From: Pseudomonadota bacterium
GTDB lineage: Bacteria > Pseudomonadota > Gammaproteobacteria > Burkholderiales > Burkholderiaceae_C
DNA length: 64,000 bases
NCBI GenBank assembly: GCA_021845505.1
Contig: JAJZVU010000019.1
Location: 1-64,000, forward strand
Reading direction: 5' to 3'
The translations under genes and the position numbers were made by a program. Positions 45,901 to 57,012 of the stretch are shown here, one piece after another. The notes under the pieces are model-generated. The model did not search any database and was not told where the DNA came from. It saw nothing but the letters and a program-made list of their open reading frames with translations. How positions within the stretch are numbered: the first letter of the stretch is position 1; every line of letters starts with the position of its first letter.

Positions 45901-47271
45901 TCAGCCGGTGGTGCCGTTGCGGCGCTGCGAGGCGCCCGGGCGCGGCGAACCCGCCCGCGCGCCTTCGCGACGCGGCTGGGAGTCGTGCCTGCCGCGGCCC
46001 TGGCGGGCGGCGCCGCCGTCGCCGCGACCACCCTGCGCGCGCGGCGCATCGGCGCGACGCGCCGCCGCGGGCTTGCCGCCGCCGATGACCGTGCGGCCGA
46101 CCCGGATCGGCTGAGCGCGCTCCTTGGGATCGGGCTCGAAGCCGGCGATCAACGCGCGCTCGATGCCGCGCCCGATGAGGGTCTCGATATCGCGCAGGAA
46201 TCGCAGCTCGTCGACGCACACCAGCGAAATCGCCTGCCCCTCGGCGCCGGCGCGCCCGGTGCGACCGATGCGGTGCACGTAATCCTCGGGAACGTTGGGC
46301 AGCTCGTAGTTCACCACCAGCGGCAACTGGTCGATGTCGATGCCCCGCGCCGCGATGTCGGTGGCGACCAGCACCTGCAGCTTGCCGCTCTTGAATTCGG
46401 CCAGCGCGCGGGTGCGCGCCCCCTGGCTCTTGTTGCCGTGGATGGCGTCGGCGCCGATGCCGTCGCCGCGCAACTGTTCGGCCAGGCGGTTGGCGCCGTG
46501 CTTGGTGCGGGTGAACACCAGCACCTGCCACCAGTTGTGCTGGCGCACCAGGTGGCTGAGCAGCTCGCGCTTGCGCTCGCGGCCGACCGGATGCACGACC
46601 TGCCCCACCGTGGCGGCCGCGATGTTGCGTCGCGCCACCTCGATGACCTGCGGACGGTCGAGCAGGCTGTTGGCCAGCGCCTTGATGTCGTCGGAAAAGG
46701 TCGCCGAGAACAACAGGTTCTGGCGCTTGGCCGGCAGCAGCGACAGGACCCTGCGGATGTCGTGGATGAAGCCCATGTCGAGCATGCGGTCGGCCTCGTC
46801 CAGCACCAGGGTGTCGATCGCCGACAGGTCGAGGTTGCGCTGGCCGTGGTGGTCGAGCATGCGCCCGGGCGTCGCGACCACGATGTCGACCCCGCGGCGC
46901 AGCGCGTCGACCTGCGGCTGCATGCCCACGCCGCCGAACATCACCATGCTGCGCAGCTGCAGGTGCTTGCCGTAGTCGCGGATGTTGTCGGCCACCTGCG
47001 CCGCCAGCTCGCGGGTCGGCACCAGCACCAGTACCCGCGGGATCACCTGGCCGCGTGCGTTGCGCGCCGGGCGTGCCTGGCTGAGCCGCTGCAGCAGCGG
47101 CAGCGTGAAGGCGGCCGTCTTGCCGGTTCCGGTCTGCGCCGCGGCCAGCAGGTCGCCGCCCGCGAGGACCGCCGGGATGGCCTGGAGCTGGATGGGGGTG
47201 GGAGTGGAGTAGCCTTGCTCGCTGACCGCGCGCAAGATGGGCTCGCTGAGCCCGAGGGAAGTGAAGGTCAT
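45901..47271 (-). CDS. rhlE: DEAD-box RNA helicase, RhlE type
   Basis: This is a 456-residue ATP-dependent RNA helicase acting in ribosome assembly and RNA turnover. Motif I is [13 protein letters not shown] (residues 44-56), motif II is [13 protein letters not shown], motif III is FSATFS, and motif VI is [12 protein letters not shown]. The Q motif [14 protein letters not shown] lies just before motif I. The last 80 residues are Arg/Gly/Ala-rich and disordered, an RNA-binding tail common in RhlE. ATG 47271 was chosen where homology begins. The predicted promoter is about 173 bases upstream, leaving a long leader as is common for cold-inducible helicases. Confidence 0.92.
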   Translation of the reverse strand: MTFTSLGLSEPILRAVSEQGYSTPTPIQLQAIPAVLAGGDLLAAAQTGTGKTAAFTLPLLQRLSQARPARNARGQVIPRVLVLVPTRELAAQVADNIRDYGKHLQLRSMVMFGGVGMQPQVDALRRGVDIVVATPGRMLDHHGQRNLDLSAIDTLVLDEADRMLDMGFIHDIRRVLSLLPAKRQNLLFSATFSDDIKALANSLLDRPQVIEVARRNIAAATVGQVVHPVGRERKRELLSHLVRQHNWWQVLVFTRTKHGANRLAEQLRGDGIGADAIHGNKSQGARTRALAEFKSGKLQVLVATDIAARGIDIDQLPLVVNYELPNVPEDYVHRIGRTGRAGAEGQAISLVCVDELRFLRDIETLIGRGIERALIAGFEPDPKERAQPIRVGRTVIGGGKPAAARRADAPRAQGGRGDGGAARQGRGRHDSQPRREGARAGSPRPGASQRRNGTTG

Positions 47272-47429
47272 GAACTCTTTCAGGACCCGCCTACCCGGGC
47301 GTCCAACGCGGGGCGGGCGGGAAACCTCGACGACCGCCTCGACCGCTGCGGCCAGCAAGGGCCGTCGCGCAAGGCTCCAGTTTGTCGTCGGGCAACGGCC
47401 GGCTAGCACCGGCGAAGGTCGGATTCGAC

Positions 47430-47463
47430 AGCCGGCAAGGCAAACTGTAGGCAAGCCGGCAAG
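47430..47463. repeat. AGCCGGCAAG direct repeat flanking the rhlE -10 box
   Basis: AGCCGGCAAG occurs at 47430-47439 and 47454-47463, offset by 24 bp. The candidate rhlE -10 (47444-47449) lies exactly in the 14 bases between them. Confidence 0.45.
47444..47449 (-). promoter_or_regulatory. Candidate -10 box for rhlE
   Basis: TACAGT on the minus strand, 173 bases before the rhlE ATG, between two copies of a 10-bp repeat. Confidence 0.33.
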
Positions 47464-47538
47464 ATTGCGAGTCTAGCACGCGCTGGCGTCGAGCGTGCCG
47501 CAAAGGCCTCCCGCGATGACCGCCGGCCGGCGATTGGC

Positions 47539-47544
47539 TATGCT
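47539..47544 (+). promoter_or_regulatory. Candidate -10 box for ridA
   Basis: TATGCT, 70 bases before the ridA ATG; identical to the boxes proposed for rsmD and the desaturase gene. Confidence 0.35.
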
Positions 47545-47613
47545 CGCTGCGCAGATGCATGGCGCAGGCACCCCGCCGGCCATGCCCCCAACCCTCGACG
47601 AGGAACCTTCGCG

Positions 47614-48072
47614 ATGTCCATCTACGCCACCCTGCAGAGCCTGGGAATCACCCTGCCCGAAGTCGCCACGCCGGCGGCGGCCTACCTGCCGTTCGTGCAG
47701 AGCGGCGACCTGCTGTTCGTCTCCGGGCACATCAGCAAGCGCGACGGCAAGGTGCTGGCGGGCCAGCTCGGGCGCGACCTCGACACCGCGCAGGGCCGCG
47801 AGGCCGCGCGCGGCGTGGCGATCGACCTGATGGGCACCCTGCACGCCGCCTGCGGCGACCTGCGCCGCGTGCGGCGCATCGTCAAGCTGATGGGGCTGGT
47901 CAATTCCACGCCCGGCTACACCGAGCAGCACCTGGTGATCAACGGCGCGTCGGAACTGCTGGGCGAGGTGTTCGGCGCCGCCGGCCGGCACGCGCGCAGC
48001 GCCTTCGGCGTGGCGCAGCTGCCGATGGGGGCGGCGGTGGAAATCGAGCTCATCGCCGAACTGCAGGACTGA
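47614..48072 (+). CDS. RidA-family (YjgF/YER057c) protein
   Basis: This 152-residue protein has the RidA chorismate-mutase-like fold and would trimerise. The LLFVSGHISKRDGKVLAGQLGRD region replaces the usual SGQIP strand, which places it in a Rid subgroup slightly longer than RidA (about 128 residues). The conserved Arg is in GRHARSAFGVAQLPMGAAVEIE, the position that binds the substrate carboxylate in deaminating RidA proteins, so hydrolysis of reactive enamines/imines is possible. The GEVFGAAGRHARSA block is typical of this subgroup. GAGGA precedes the ATG. A 10-bp hairpin separates it from convergent parC. Confidence 0.9.
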   Translation: MSIYATLQSLGITLPEVATPAAAYLPFVQSGDLLFVSGHISKRDGKVLAGQLGRDLDTAQGREAARGVAIDLMGTLHAACGDLRRVRRIVKLMGLVNSTPGYTEQHLVINGASELLGEVFGAAGRHARSAFGVAQLPMGAAVEIELIAELQD

Positions 48073-48099
48073 CCGCGGCGGCCGCGGCCGCCGCCGCGG
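48073..48099. terminator. Bidirectional hairpin between ridA and parC
   Basis: CCGCGGCGGC (48073-48082) and GCCGCCGCGG (48090-48099) are perfect 10-bp complements with a 7-base loop. The stem starts at the first base after the ridA stop and lies 9 bases from the parC stop. Confidence 0.5.
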
Positions 48100-48108
48100 C
48101 TGCGCGCG

Positions 48109-50478
<2,370 letters not shown>

Positions 50479-50521
50479 ACCTGGGAAGTCGGCTCGGGAA
50501 GGAAGGGGGTGGTGGACAGGC

Positions 50522-52495
50522 CTAGACGTCGACCTCGACCTGGTCGCCGAAGGTTTCCATCAATTCGCGGCGGGCCTGCGCCTCGCCCTTGCCCATCAGG
50601 CGGGTGAACAGCTCGGCCGTACCCTGGCTGCCCAGGCCGCCGAAGCCCACCTGCAGCAGCCGCCGGGTGTCGGGGTTGAGGGTGGTCTCCCACAGCTGCT
50701 CGGCGCTCATCTCCCCCAGTCCCTTGAAGCGCGACACGCTCCAGGCACCGTCGCGCAGGCCGTCGTTGCGCAGGCGGTCGCAGATCGCCTGCAACTCGCC
50801 GTCGTCGAGGGCGTAGAGCTTGGCCGCCGGCTTCCTGCCGCGCGCCGGGGCGTCGACACGGTACAGCGGCGGGCGCGCGACGTGCACGTGGCCGCGCTGC
50901 ACGAGTTGCGGGAAGTGCCGCAGGAACAGGGTCAGCAGCAGCACCTGGATATGCGAACCGTCGACATCGGCATCGCTGAGGATGCAGATCTTGCCGTAGC
51001 GCAGCCCCGACAGGTCGACCGCATCGTGCAGGCCGTGGGGGTCCAGGCCGATGGCCACCGCGATGTCATGGATCTCCTGGTTGGCGAACAGCCGGTCGCG
51101 CTCGATCTCCCATGAATTGAGCACCTTGCCGCGCAGCGGCAGCACCGCCTGGAACTCCTTGTCGCGCCCCATCTTCGCCGACCCGCCGGCCGAATCGCCC
51201 TCGACCAGGAACAGTTCGTTGCGCGAGACATCGCGGCTTTCGCAATCGGTGAGCTTGCCGGGAAGCACGGCCATCGCCGAGCCCTTGCGCCGCTCCACCC
51301 GCTGCGCCGCGCGCTGCCGGCTCTGCGCCTGGGCGATGACCAGATCGGCCAGCGCCTTGCCCTGCTCCAGGTGCTGCCCCAGCCAGAGCTCGAGCGCGGG
51401 CCGCACGAAACCGGAGACCAGGCGCACCGCGTCGCGGCTGTTCAGGCGCTGCTTCATCTGCCCCTGGAACTGGGGGTCGAGCACGCGCGCCGACAGCACG
51501 TACGAGGCGCGCGAGAACACGTCCTCGGGAAGCAGCCGCAGCCCCTTGGGCGCCAGCGCGTGCAGGTCGATGAAACCCTTGACGGCCTGGAACAGCCCTT
51601 CGCGCAAGCCGGCCTCGTGGGTACCTCCCGAGGGTGTCGGGATCAGGTTCACGTAGGACTCGCGCAGCACGCTGCCCTCGGCGCTGAACGCCACGCACCA
51701 GTCGGCACCTTCGCCGGCGGCAAAACCCTCGTCCTTCGCCTGCGCGCTGCCGCTGCCCTCGAATTCCAGCAACACCGGGGTGTCGGCCAGCGCCTCGCGC
51801 AGGTAGCCCCGCAGTCCCTGCTGGTACAGCCACTCGTGGGTCTGCGCGGCGGCTTCCAGGTGCGCCCGCACCCGCAAGCCCGGCAGCAGCACGGCCTTGC
51901 TGCGCAGCAATTGCAGCAATTCGGCCTGGGGCAGTTGCACCGAGTCGAAATAGCGCGGGTCCGGCCACACCCTCACCCGGGTCCCGCTGCGCGCCTCGCC
52001 GCGCGCAAGCGGGCGGCTGCGCAGCGGTTCGCGCGCCGCGCCGTCGGTGAACACCAGCAGGCTGGCCTGACCGTCGCGATGCACCTCCACTTCCAGGCGG
52101 CTCGATAGGGCGTTGGTCACACTGACCCCCACTCCATGCAGCCCGCCGGAGAAGCGGTAGGCGGCGCCTGTCTGCAGCTTGTCGAACTTGCCTCCGGCGT
52201 GCAGCTGGGTGAACACCAGTTCGACCACCGGAAGGCCTTCCTCGGGATGCAGCCCGACCGGAATTCCGCGGCCGTCGTCCTGCACGGTGACACTTCCATC
52301 CAGGTGCACGATCACATCGATGAGCCTGGCGTTCCCGGCGAGTGCCTCGTCCGCGCTGTTGTCGATGACCTCCTGGATGATGTGCAGCGGATTCGCTGTG
52401 GACGTGTACATGCCAGGGCGTTGCCTGACGGGCTCCAGTCCCTTGAGCACACGGATCGAGGCTTCGCTGTAGGTGTCTGGCTTGGCTGTGGCCAT
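50522..52495 (-). CDS. parE: DNA topoisomerase IV subunit B
   Basis: ParE is the ATPase subunit of topoisomerase IV. The 657 residues begin with the GHKL ATP-binding domain: [20 protein letters not shown], then [20 protein letters not shown] and [15 protein letters not shown]. The Toprim domain has [20 protein letters not shown] with the catalytic Glu, and DADVDGSHI with the metal-binding Asps. The PLRGKVLN block follows the EGDSAGG motif, as in ParE. The length is that of ParE (about 630-660) rather than the longer GyrB. ATG 52495 was chosen because the conserved N-terminus begins there. DnaA-box sequences crowd the leader. Confidence 0.95.
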   Translation of the reverse strand: MATAKPDTYSEASIRVLKGLEPVRQRPGMYTSTANPLHIIQEVIDNSADEALAGNARLIDVIVHLDGSVTVQDDGRGIPVGLHPEEGLPVVELVFTQLHAGGKFDKLQTGAAYRFSGGLHGVGVSVTNALSSRLEVEVHRDGQASLLVFTDGAAREPLRSRPLARGEARSGTRVRVWPDPRYFDSVQLPQAELLQLLRSKAVLLPGLRVRAHLEAAAQTHEWLYQQGLRGYLREALADTPVLLEFEGSGSAQAKDEGFAAGEGADWCVAFSAEGSVLRESYVNLIPTPSGGTHEAGLREGLFQAVKGFIDLHALAPKGLRLLPEDVFSRASYVLSARVLDPQFQGQMKQRLNSRDAVRLVSGFVRPALELWLGQHLEQGKALADLVIAQAQSRQRAAQRVERRKGSAMAVLPGKLTDCESRDVSRNELFLVEGDSAGGSAKMGRDKEFQAVLPLRGKVLNSWEIERDRLFANQEIHDIAVAIGLDPHGLHDAVDLSGLRYGKICILSDADVDGSHIQVLLLTLFLRHFPQLVQRGHVHVARPPLYRVDAPARGRKPAAKLYALDDGELQAICDRLRNDGLRDGAWSVSRFKGLGEMSAEQLWETTLNPDTRRLLQVGFGGLGSQGTAELFTRLMGKGEAQARRELMETFGDQVEVDV

Positions 52496-52832
52496 CGGGG
52501 GTTGTGGATAAGACTCGATGAATGTGGACAACGCGAAGGCCGCGACCGGCGGTCGCGCCGCCCTGGCACTTATCCCCACCAGATGGGGATAGCCTGCCCT
52601 GCTGGCGGCGGCGAACCCAGGATTTGCGCGGCCCGGGCTGCCAATGCCCAAAAAGCAGGCAGGCCGGCGCGGCATCGGCAAGGCCTTGACAGGGCCGGCG
52701 CGGCATGCCATGCGCTGCGCGCGGCAGACGCGGCCAAGCGTTCGATTCTAGTGTCCCGCCCCTGCTCGGCCAGCGCGCGGGACAAGCGGGGACGGCTGTG
52801 CTTGAATCGCGGCTTGCGCCGGCGGCTGTACG
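52496..52832. other. 337-bp divergent region upstream of parE
   Basis: No gene is supported. The parE-proximal 100 bases hold a cluster of DnaA-box-like sequences. Further on there is a 14-bp direct repeat GGCCGGCGCGGCAT at 52662-52675 and 52693-52706, and a TTGACA on the plus strand (52686-52691) without a good partner. A minus-strand TAGAAT (52750-52745) is a distant alternative parE -10. Confidence 0.5.
52503..52592. promoter_or_regulatory. DnaA-box cluster in the parE leader/promoter
   Basis: TGTGGATAA (52503-52511) is the exact reverse complement of the DnaA box TTATCCACA. TGTGGACAA (52523-52531) differs by one base and lies 20 bp away in the same orientation. TTATCCCCA (52570-52578) has one mismatch, and TGGGGATAG (52584-52592) has two. 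The last two form a perfect 8-bp inverted repeat (TATCCCCA/TGGGGATA) with a 5-base spacer. DnaA binding would link topoisomerase IV synthesis, or DnaA titration, to replication; binding itself is inferred. Confidence 0.55.
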
Positions 52833-53441
52833 ATGCGCGGCGTAGGCCTGACCCCTCCCTTCGTGCCCGTACCCACCGCCCACGCCCGCGCCTCCGAGGC
52901 TTCGCCCTGGGTGCTGCGCTTCGCCCACCTGATCCCCCCCGGCTCGCCGGTGCTCGACCTGGCCTGCGGCCACGGCCGCCACGCCCGCGCGCTGGCCGCG
53001 CTCGGCCACCCGGTGCTGGCGGTGGATCGCGACCCGCAGGCGCTGGCCGCGGTGGCCGAACTGCCGGGCGTGCGAAGGCTGGCCGCGGACCTGGAGCAGG
53101 CGCCGTGGCCGCTACCCGGGCAACGCTTCGGCTGCGTGGTGGTGACCCATTACCTGTGGCGTCCGCTGTTGCCCCAGGTGGTCGGCGCGGTGGCTGCCGG
53201 CGGCGTGCTGCTGTACGAGACCTTCGCGCTCGGCCAGCAGACCATCGGGCGCCCGCGCAACCCCGAATTCCTGCTGCGCCCGGGCGAACTGCTGGACGCG
53301 GTGCGCCCGGCGCTGCGGGTGGTGGCCTACGAGGACGGTTTCGTGTCCCTGCCGCAGCCCGCGTTCGTGCAGAGGATTTGCGCGGTGCGCGAGGCGGGCA
53401 CGGGCGCCGAAGGCGACGACCCGCCCAAGTACAATCTGTGA
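52833..53441 (+). CDS. Class I SAM-dependent methyltransferase, TehB-like
   Basis: This 202-residue protein is a Rossmann-fold methyltransferase. Motif I is [19 protein letters not shown], motif II ends in the acidic [11 protein letters not shown], and [13 protein letters not shown] and [14 protein letters not shown] follow. The order resembles TehB-like and UbiE-like small-molecule methyltransferases, but the substrate is not known. The start is uncertain: ATG 52833 lies within TACGAT, a -10-like box, so if that box is used a GTG at 52863 is the real start (192 residues). Its 3' end contains the TACAAT box that probably starts dapA transcription. Confidence 0.82.
   Translation: MRGVGLTPPFVPVPTAHARASEASPWVLRFAHLIPPGSPVLDLACGHGRHARALAALGHPVLAVDRDPQALAAVAELPGVRRLAADLEQAPWPLPGQRFGCVVVTHYLWRPLLPQVVGAVAAGGVLLYETFALGQQTIGRPRNPEFLLRPGELLDAVRPALRVVAYEDGFVSLPQPAFVQRICAVREAGTGAEGDDPPKYNL
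53430..53435 (+). promoter_or_regulatory. Candidate -10 box for dapA-bamC
   Basis: TACAAT, 25 bases before the dapA ATG, lying within the last codons of the methyltransferase gene. Confidence 0.4.
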
Positions 53442-53460
53442 TTTTCCCCGAGTGCCTGGC

Positions 53461-54348
53461 ATGAAAACCATCACCGGCAGCATTGTCGCCCTGGTCACCC
53501 CGATGCACGAGGACGGCCGCGTCGACTTCGACGCGCTGCGCCGCCTCATCGACTGGCATATCGCCGAAGGCACCGACTGCATCGGCGTGGTCGGAACCAC
53601 CGGCGAGTCCCCCACGGTCAACGTCGACGAGCACCACGAGGTGATCCGGGTCGCGGTCGAACACGCCGCGGGGCGGGTCCCGATCATGGCCGGAGCGGGC
53701 GCCAATTCGACTGCCGAGGCGATCGAACTCTCGCACTTCTGCAAGGAGGTGGGCGCCGACTGCACGTTGCAGGTGGTTCCCTACTACAACAAGCCCACGC
53801 AGGAGGGCATCTACCGCCATTTCCGGGCGATCGCCGAGGCCGCCGACATTCCGATGGTGCTGTACAACGTGCCGGGGCGCACCGTCGCGGACGTGCAGCC
53901 GCAGACCGTGCTGCGACTGGCCGGGATCCCCAACATCGTCGGCATCAAGGAAGCGACCGGCAACATCGACCGCGCGCTGCAGATCCTGCGCGACGCCCCG
54001 CCCGAGTTCGCGGTGTATTCGGGCGATGATTTCACCGCGGTGGCGCTGATGCTCGTCGGCGGTCGCGGCAATGTCAGCGTGACGGCCAACGTGGTGCCGG
54101 GGCTGATGCACCAGATGTGCATGGCCGCGGTGGCCGGGCGGACTCGCGAGGCCGTCGAACTGCATATGCGGATGATGAACCTCAACGCCCTGCTGATGTG
54201 CGAGGCCAACCCGATCCCGGTCAAGTGGGCGCTGGCGGCGATGGGACGCATCGAAGGCGGAATCCGCCTGCCGCTGGTCGCGCTGAGCAGCCACCACGAC
54301 GAACTGCGTGCGGCGCTGTCCGCGCTCGGCATCCCACTCCTCCATTAA
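53461..54348 (+). CDS. dapA: 4-hydroxy-tetrahydrodipicolinate synthase
   Basis: DapA condenses pyruvate with aspartate semialdehyde, the first dedicated step to lysine and diaminopimelate. The 295 residues form a TIM barrel. The Schiff-base Lys163 is in VGIKEATGN, and the triad Tyr135 is in VLYNVPGRT. The Thr pair is in [10 protein letters not shown] (46-47), and Tyr109 is in [11 protein letters not shown]. All are at the E. coli positions plus one or two. ATG 53461 was chosen over a GTG three codons earlier. bamC follows 22 bases later, the same dapA-bamC pair as in E. coli. Confidence 0.97.
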   Translation: MKTITGSIVALVTPMHEDGRVDFDALRRLIDWHIAEGTDCIGVVGTTGESPTVNVDEHHEVIRVAVEHAAGRVPIMAGAGANSTAEAIELSHFCKEVGADCTLQVVPYYNKPTQEGIYRHFRAIAEAADIPMVLYNVPGRTVADVQPQTVLRLAGIPNIVGIKEATGNIDRALQILRDAPPEFAVYSGDDFTAVALMLVGGRGNVSVTANVVPGLMHQMCMAAVAGRTREAVELHMRMMNLNALLMCEANPIPVKWALAAMGRIEGGIRLPLVALSSHHDELRAALSALGIPLLH

Positions 54349-54370
54349 CCGACACTCGAGCCTTTCCGAC

Positions 54371-55543
54371 ATGCGCCCAAATTCTTCACGCGGACTGCAA
54401 CACGCGCGTCGCACCTGCCTTGCCGCAGCGCTGGGCGCTGCCTTTGCGCTGGGCGGCTGCTCGTCGCTGGGCGATGTGTTCGGTGGGCATTCCGTCGACT
54501 ACCAGAGCGCCAAGGCGGCGCCTTCGCTGGACGTGCCGCCCGACCTCACCCAGCTCAGCACCGAGCAACGCTACAGCATTCCCGGCGCGCCCGCGGCCTC
54601 GCAATCGGTGAGCGCGCTGGCCTATCAGACGCAAACCCGCACCACCGAGGAAGTCCAGGCCAGCAACGCGGTGCTGCCGCAGTACCCGGGGCTGCACATC
54701 GAGCAGCAGGGAACCCAGCGCTGGCTGGTGGTCGACGCCCCGCCGGCGGCGCTGTGGGACAAGGTGCAGACCTTCTGGCAGCAGAACGGCTTCTACCTGA
54801 CCGAATCCGACCGCCAGCTCGGGGTGATGCAGACCGACTGGGCCGAGAACCGCGCCAAGCTGCCGCAGGACTTCATCCGCAAGTACCTCGGCAAGGTGTT
54901 CGACAGCATCTACGACACCGGCGAGCGCGACCGCTACCGCACGGTGTTCGAGCGCACCCCCGACGGAAAGGGTACGCAGATCTTCATCAGCCACCAGACG
55001 ATGGTGCAGGTCTACAGCAACACCGACCGCACCCAGACCATGTGGCAGCCCGGAACCCCCGACCCGACGCTGGATGTGGTGTTCCTGCGCAAGCTGATGG
55101 TCGCGCTCGGAGCCAGCGAGCAGCAGGCCCGGCAGCAGATCGTGCAGGCCCAGCAACAAGCCCAGCACGCCCCGCAGGCGACGCTGGTCGACGATGGCCA
55201 CGCGCTGCAGTTGCCCGACGGCTTCGACCACGCCTGGCGGCGCGTCAGCCTGGCGCTGAACACCGCCGGCTTCACGGTCACCGACCGCAACCGTGCCAGC
55301 GGCACCTTCGACGTGCGCTACGTCGACCCGCAGGCGGCGCTGAAGGCCGAGCGCGACAGCCAGGGCTTCCTCAGCAAGCTGTTCGGCAGCAAGCCCGCCC
55401 CGGTCACGCCGCAGCACCTGCGCATCCTGGTGCAGTCCGCCGGCAGCGGCTCGCGGGTCACCGTGCACTCGCTGCAGGGCAGCGAGGACACCGGCGCCGC
55501 GGCCACGCAGATCCTCAAGGTGCTGCAGCAGCAGTTGCAATAG
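54371..55543 (+). CDS. bamC: Outer membrane protein assembly factor BamC (NlpB)
   Basis: BamC is a lipoprotein of the BAM complex that inserts beta-barrels into the outer membrane. The 390 residues have a lipoprotein signal with lipobox ALGGC (acylated Cys near residue 30). An unstructured N-terminal stretch that contacts BamD in E. coli follows (YQSAKAAPSLDVPPDLTQLS). Two helix-grip domains come next: one around WLVVDAPPAALWDKVQTFWQ, the other around LQLPDGFDHAWRRVSLALNT. The latter two begin alike, showing an internal duplication. The dapA-bamC order supports the call. A strong hairpin follows the stop. Confidence 0.93.
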   Translation: MRPNSSRGLQHARRTCLAAALGAAFALGGCSSLGDVFGGHSVDYQSAKAAPSLDVPPDLTQLSTEQRYSIPGAPAASQSVSALAYQTQTRTTEEVQASNAVLPQYPGLHIEQQGTQRWLVVDAPPAALWDKVQTFWQQNGFYLTESDRQLGVMQTDWAENRAKLPQDFIRKYLGKVFDSIYDTGERDRYRTVFERTPDGKGTQIFISHQTMVQVYSNTDRTQTMWQPGTPDPTLDVVFLRKLMVALGASEQQARQQIVQAQQQAQHAPQATLVDDGHALQLPDGFDHAWRRVSLALNTAGFTVTDRNRASGTFDVRYVDPQAALKAERDSQGFLSKLFGSKPAPVTPQHLRILVQSAGSGSRVTVHSLQGSEDTGAAATQILKVLQQQLQ

Positions 55544-55546
55544 TCG

Positions 55547-55568
55547 CCGCCCCCGAACGCGGGGGCGG
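55547..55568 (+). terminator. Terminator-like hairpin after bamC
   Basis: CCGCCCCCG (55547-55555) and CGGGGGCGG (55560-55568) form a perfect 9-bp GC stem with an AACG tetraloop, four bases after the bamC stop. It lacks a T-run, as do all such hairpins in this window. Confidence 0.55.
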
Positions 55569-55696
55569 ATGCGCTGGAGGCTGCGCTGGCCGATGCGCCG
55601 CAGCATGGGCAGCCCGGCGCGCGGCCGGGTCGCTCGCCGGCTGCCGGGCGGGCGCCCCGGTCGGCGGACTCGGGCGCCGTACTTGGGGCGCTGTAC

Positions 55697-56899
55697 TCAG
55701 GCGGTGTAGCTGCGCACCCGCAGCGACAGCATCTGCAGCGCGGTGACGCCGCTGTGCTCGGCCTGCAGGCACCAGTCCTGCAACTGCTGGCGCAGCTGCT
55801 CCGCCGACGCGCTCGAGTGTTCCCACACCTTGGCCAGTTCCTCGCGCATGCGCAGCAGACTGAGCAGCGCGGCGTTGCCCTGCGCCGCCGTGTCGATGGT
55901 CTCGCGCGCGCTGGCATCGAGGCTCTGCGGCTCGCGGCCGACCAGCCTGCGCGCCGCGCGCAAGGCCCGCAACTGCGACTTGGCGCCTCCGGCCGCGCGC
56001 ACCCTGCGCAACTCGGCCCCCAGCGCGCGCCGCAGTTCGCGCGCGTAGCGCGCCATCAGGTCGTAGCGGTTGGCGATCACACTCTGCAGCAGCGCGGGAT
56101 CGACCTGCGAGCGCGCCTCGCCGAGCCGCGGCTTGGGGGGCAGCCTGCGCACCTGCGCCAGGCCGAGCCAGGAGAACAGCCGGATGTAGCCCCACCCCAG
56201 GTCGAATTCCCACCACTTGACCGACAGCTTGGCCGAAGTGGGAAAGGTGTGGTGGTTGTTGTGCAACTCCTCGCCGCCGATGACGAGTCCCCACGGCAGC
56301 ACGTTGCGGCTGGCATCGCGGCTGCTGAAGTTGCGATAGCCCCACCAATGCCCGAGGCCGTTGACCACCCCGGCAGCCCAGATGGGAATCCACAGCATCT
56401 GCACGGCCCACACCGTGGCCCCGAGCACCCCGAACAGCAGCACGTCGGCGACCAGCAGCAGGCCCACGCCCTGCCAGTCCATGCGGGAGTAGACCCGGCG
56501 TTCCAGCCAGTCGTCCGGGGTGCCATGACCGTAGCGCTCCACGGTCTGCGGGTCGGCCGCCTCGGCGCGGTAGAGTTCGACCCCGCGCAGCAGCACGGTG
56601 CCGATACCCCGGGTCACCGGGCTGTGCGGGTCCTCGGGAGTCTCGCAGCGGGCATGGTGCTTGCGATGGACCGCGACCCATTGGCGGGTCGACATGCCGG
56701 TGCTCAACCACAGCCAGAAGCGGAAAAAGTGCATCAGGCCGGGGTGCAGGTCCAGCGCGCGGTGCGCCTGCGACCGATGCAGATAGACCGTCACCGCGAC
56801 AATGGTCACATGGGTGGTCAACAGGGTGTACAGCAGCACGGTGCCCAGCCCGGCGTGCCAAAGGCCGTGGGCGGCCCAGTTCAACAGCGTTTGCAGCAT
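55697..56899 (-). CDS. Acyl-CoA-type fatty acid desaturase
   Basis: This 400-residue membrane di-iron desaturase introduces a double bond into acyl chains. The three histidine boxes are HRSQAH (HxxxxH), HRKHH (HxxHH) and ELHNNHH (HxxHH), in the order of the OLE1/delta-9 family. Four hydrophobic segments surround them (for example LLYTLLTTHVTIVAVTVYLH). The desaturase fold ends near residue 260; the remaining 140 residues are a charged, mostly helical extension (MARYARELRRALGAELRRVR) of unknown role. GGA precedes ATG 56899, and TATGCT lies 55 bases upstream. It is a single gene. Confidence 0.9.
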   Translation of the reverse strand: MLQTLLNWAAHGLWHAGLGTVLLYTLLTTHVTIVAVTVYLHRSQAHRALDLHPGLMHFFRFWLWLSTGMSTRQWVAVHRKHHARCETPEDPHSPVTRGIGTVLLRGVELYRAEAADPQTVERYGHGTPDDWLERRVYSRMDWQGVGLLLVADVLLFGVLGATVWAVQMLWIPIWAAGVVNGLGHWWGYRNFSSRDASRNVLPWGLVIGGEELHNNHHTFPTSAKLSVKWWEFDLGWGYIRLFSWLGLAQVRRLPPKPRLGEARSQVDPALLQSVIANRYDLMARYARELRRALGAELRRVRAAGGAKSQLRALRAARRLVGREPQSLDASARETIDTAAQGNAALLSLLRMREELAKVWEHSSASAEQLRQQLQDWCLQAEHSGVTALQMLSLRVRSYTA

Positions 56900-56953
56900 G
56901 GATCCTTTCCCGCAGGGCCGGCCCGCCCCAGCGGCGGGCGCCGGCCAGAGGCC

Positions 56954-56959
56954 AGCATA
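56954..56959 (-). promoter_or_regulatory. Candidate -10 box for the desaturase
   Basis: TATGCT on the minus strand, 55 bases before the ATG at 56899. Confidence 0.33.
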
Positions 56960-57012
56960 CCCCACAGTGCGCCGCGAGGCCAAAACGCGGTCCGGCGACC
57001 CTGCGCCGGCGC

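Larger units (their letters stand above)
47272..47613. other. 342-bp divergent rhlE/ridA intergenic region
   Basis: No gene is supported here. It contains a TACAGT box for rhlE, a TATGCT box for ridA, and a 10-bp direct repeat around the rhlE box. The rest is the rhlE leader, which has no motif I recognise. Confidence 0.5.

Noticed and set aside
52496-52600. Chromosomal replication origin at the DnaA boxes
   Set aside because: There is no dnaA, dnaN, gyrB or rpmH nearby and no AT-rich unwinding stretch; a regulatory or titration site is more economical.
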